From Lachnospiraceae bacterium (GTDB lineage: Bacteria; Bacillota; Clostridia; Lachnospirales; Lachnospiraceae), in assembly GCA_900772845.1 (NCBI GenBank), contig CAAGSD010000107.1, forward strand, positions 1 to 15,460: DNA of 15,460 nt, given 5' to 3'. Below, one piece after another: positions 15,443-15,460 of this stretch (positions are counted from its first letter, which is position 1; each line of letters begins with the position of its first letter). The position numbers and the translations under genes were made by a program. The notes under the pieces were generated by a model. The model searched no databases, was not told the DNA's origin, and saw only the letters and a program-made list of their open reading frames with translations.

Positions 15443-15460
15443 GTCATATAGTGCTCTGTG

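Noticed and set aside
1..15460. tRNA or rRNA genes, CRISPR arrays, insertion sequences, riboswitches
   Set aside because: No cloverleaf, repeat-spacer pattern, transposase gene or known aptamer core was recognised on either strand.

Overview
The window looks like chromosomal DNA of a Gram-positive gut anaerobe of the Lachnospiraceae type (Clostridia). The reasons are moderate GC content, strong AGGAGG-like ribosome binding sites, a transketolase split into two short genes, a dCache-GGDEF-EAL signalling protein, a lipoprotein GH13 amylase and a large leaderless GH2 enzyme. No species can be named from the sequence alone. There are no RNA genes, CRISPR arrays, insertion sequences or phage genes that I can see. 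Almost everything is encoded on the minus strand; only the signalling gene at the left edge is on the plus strand.

Left part (1-2411, plus strand): three hairpins in a row (2-104), then a cyclic-di-GMP phosphodiesterase-type gene. A single in-frame amber codon (717-719) breaks it in the middle of its extracellular sensor domain. A clean hairpin terminator ends it and faces the amylase gene, which converges on it.

Middle part (2436-9335, minus strand, read right to left): a probable transcription unit of ribulose-phosphate 3-epimerase (rpe), a PAP2-family membrane phosphatase, a 1243-residue GH2 glycosidase and a lipoprotein GH13 amylase. A sigma-A-like promoter lies just upstream of rpe. The PAP2 and GH2 genes overlap and the amylase follows GH2 by 6 bases. 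Starch-type oligomers would be cut outside the cell and beta-linked sugars inside it, with sugar phosphates entering the pentose phosphate pathway.

Right-middle part (9345-13371, minus strand): a multi-spanning membrane protein resembling GT-C glycosyltransferases, a CE2-like SGNH esterase and a membrane-anchored Amidase_2 peptidoglycan amidase. This looks like an envelope or glycan-modification unit. Its leader carries a 29-codon remnant that looks like the start of a 2-dehydropantoate 2-reductase (panE) gene.

Right part (13381-15460, minus strand): the two halves of transketolase, coupled by a TAATG overlap. The promoter upstream is overlapped by a perfect 8+8 bp inverted repeat that looks like an operator. 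A strong hairpin terminator follows. The far right edge holds AT-rich inverted repeats and no gene. I found no clearly new multi-gene system. The observations most worth checking are the amber-interrupted sensor gene, the panE-like remnant in the leader of the envelope operon and the palindrome in the transketolase promoter.
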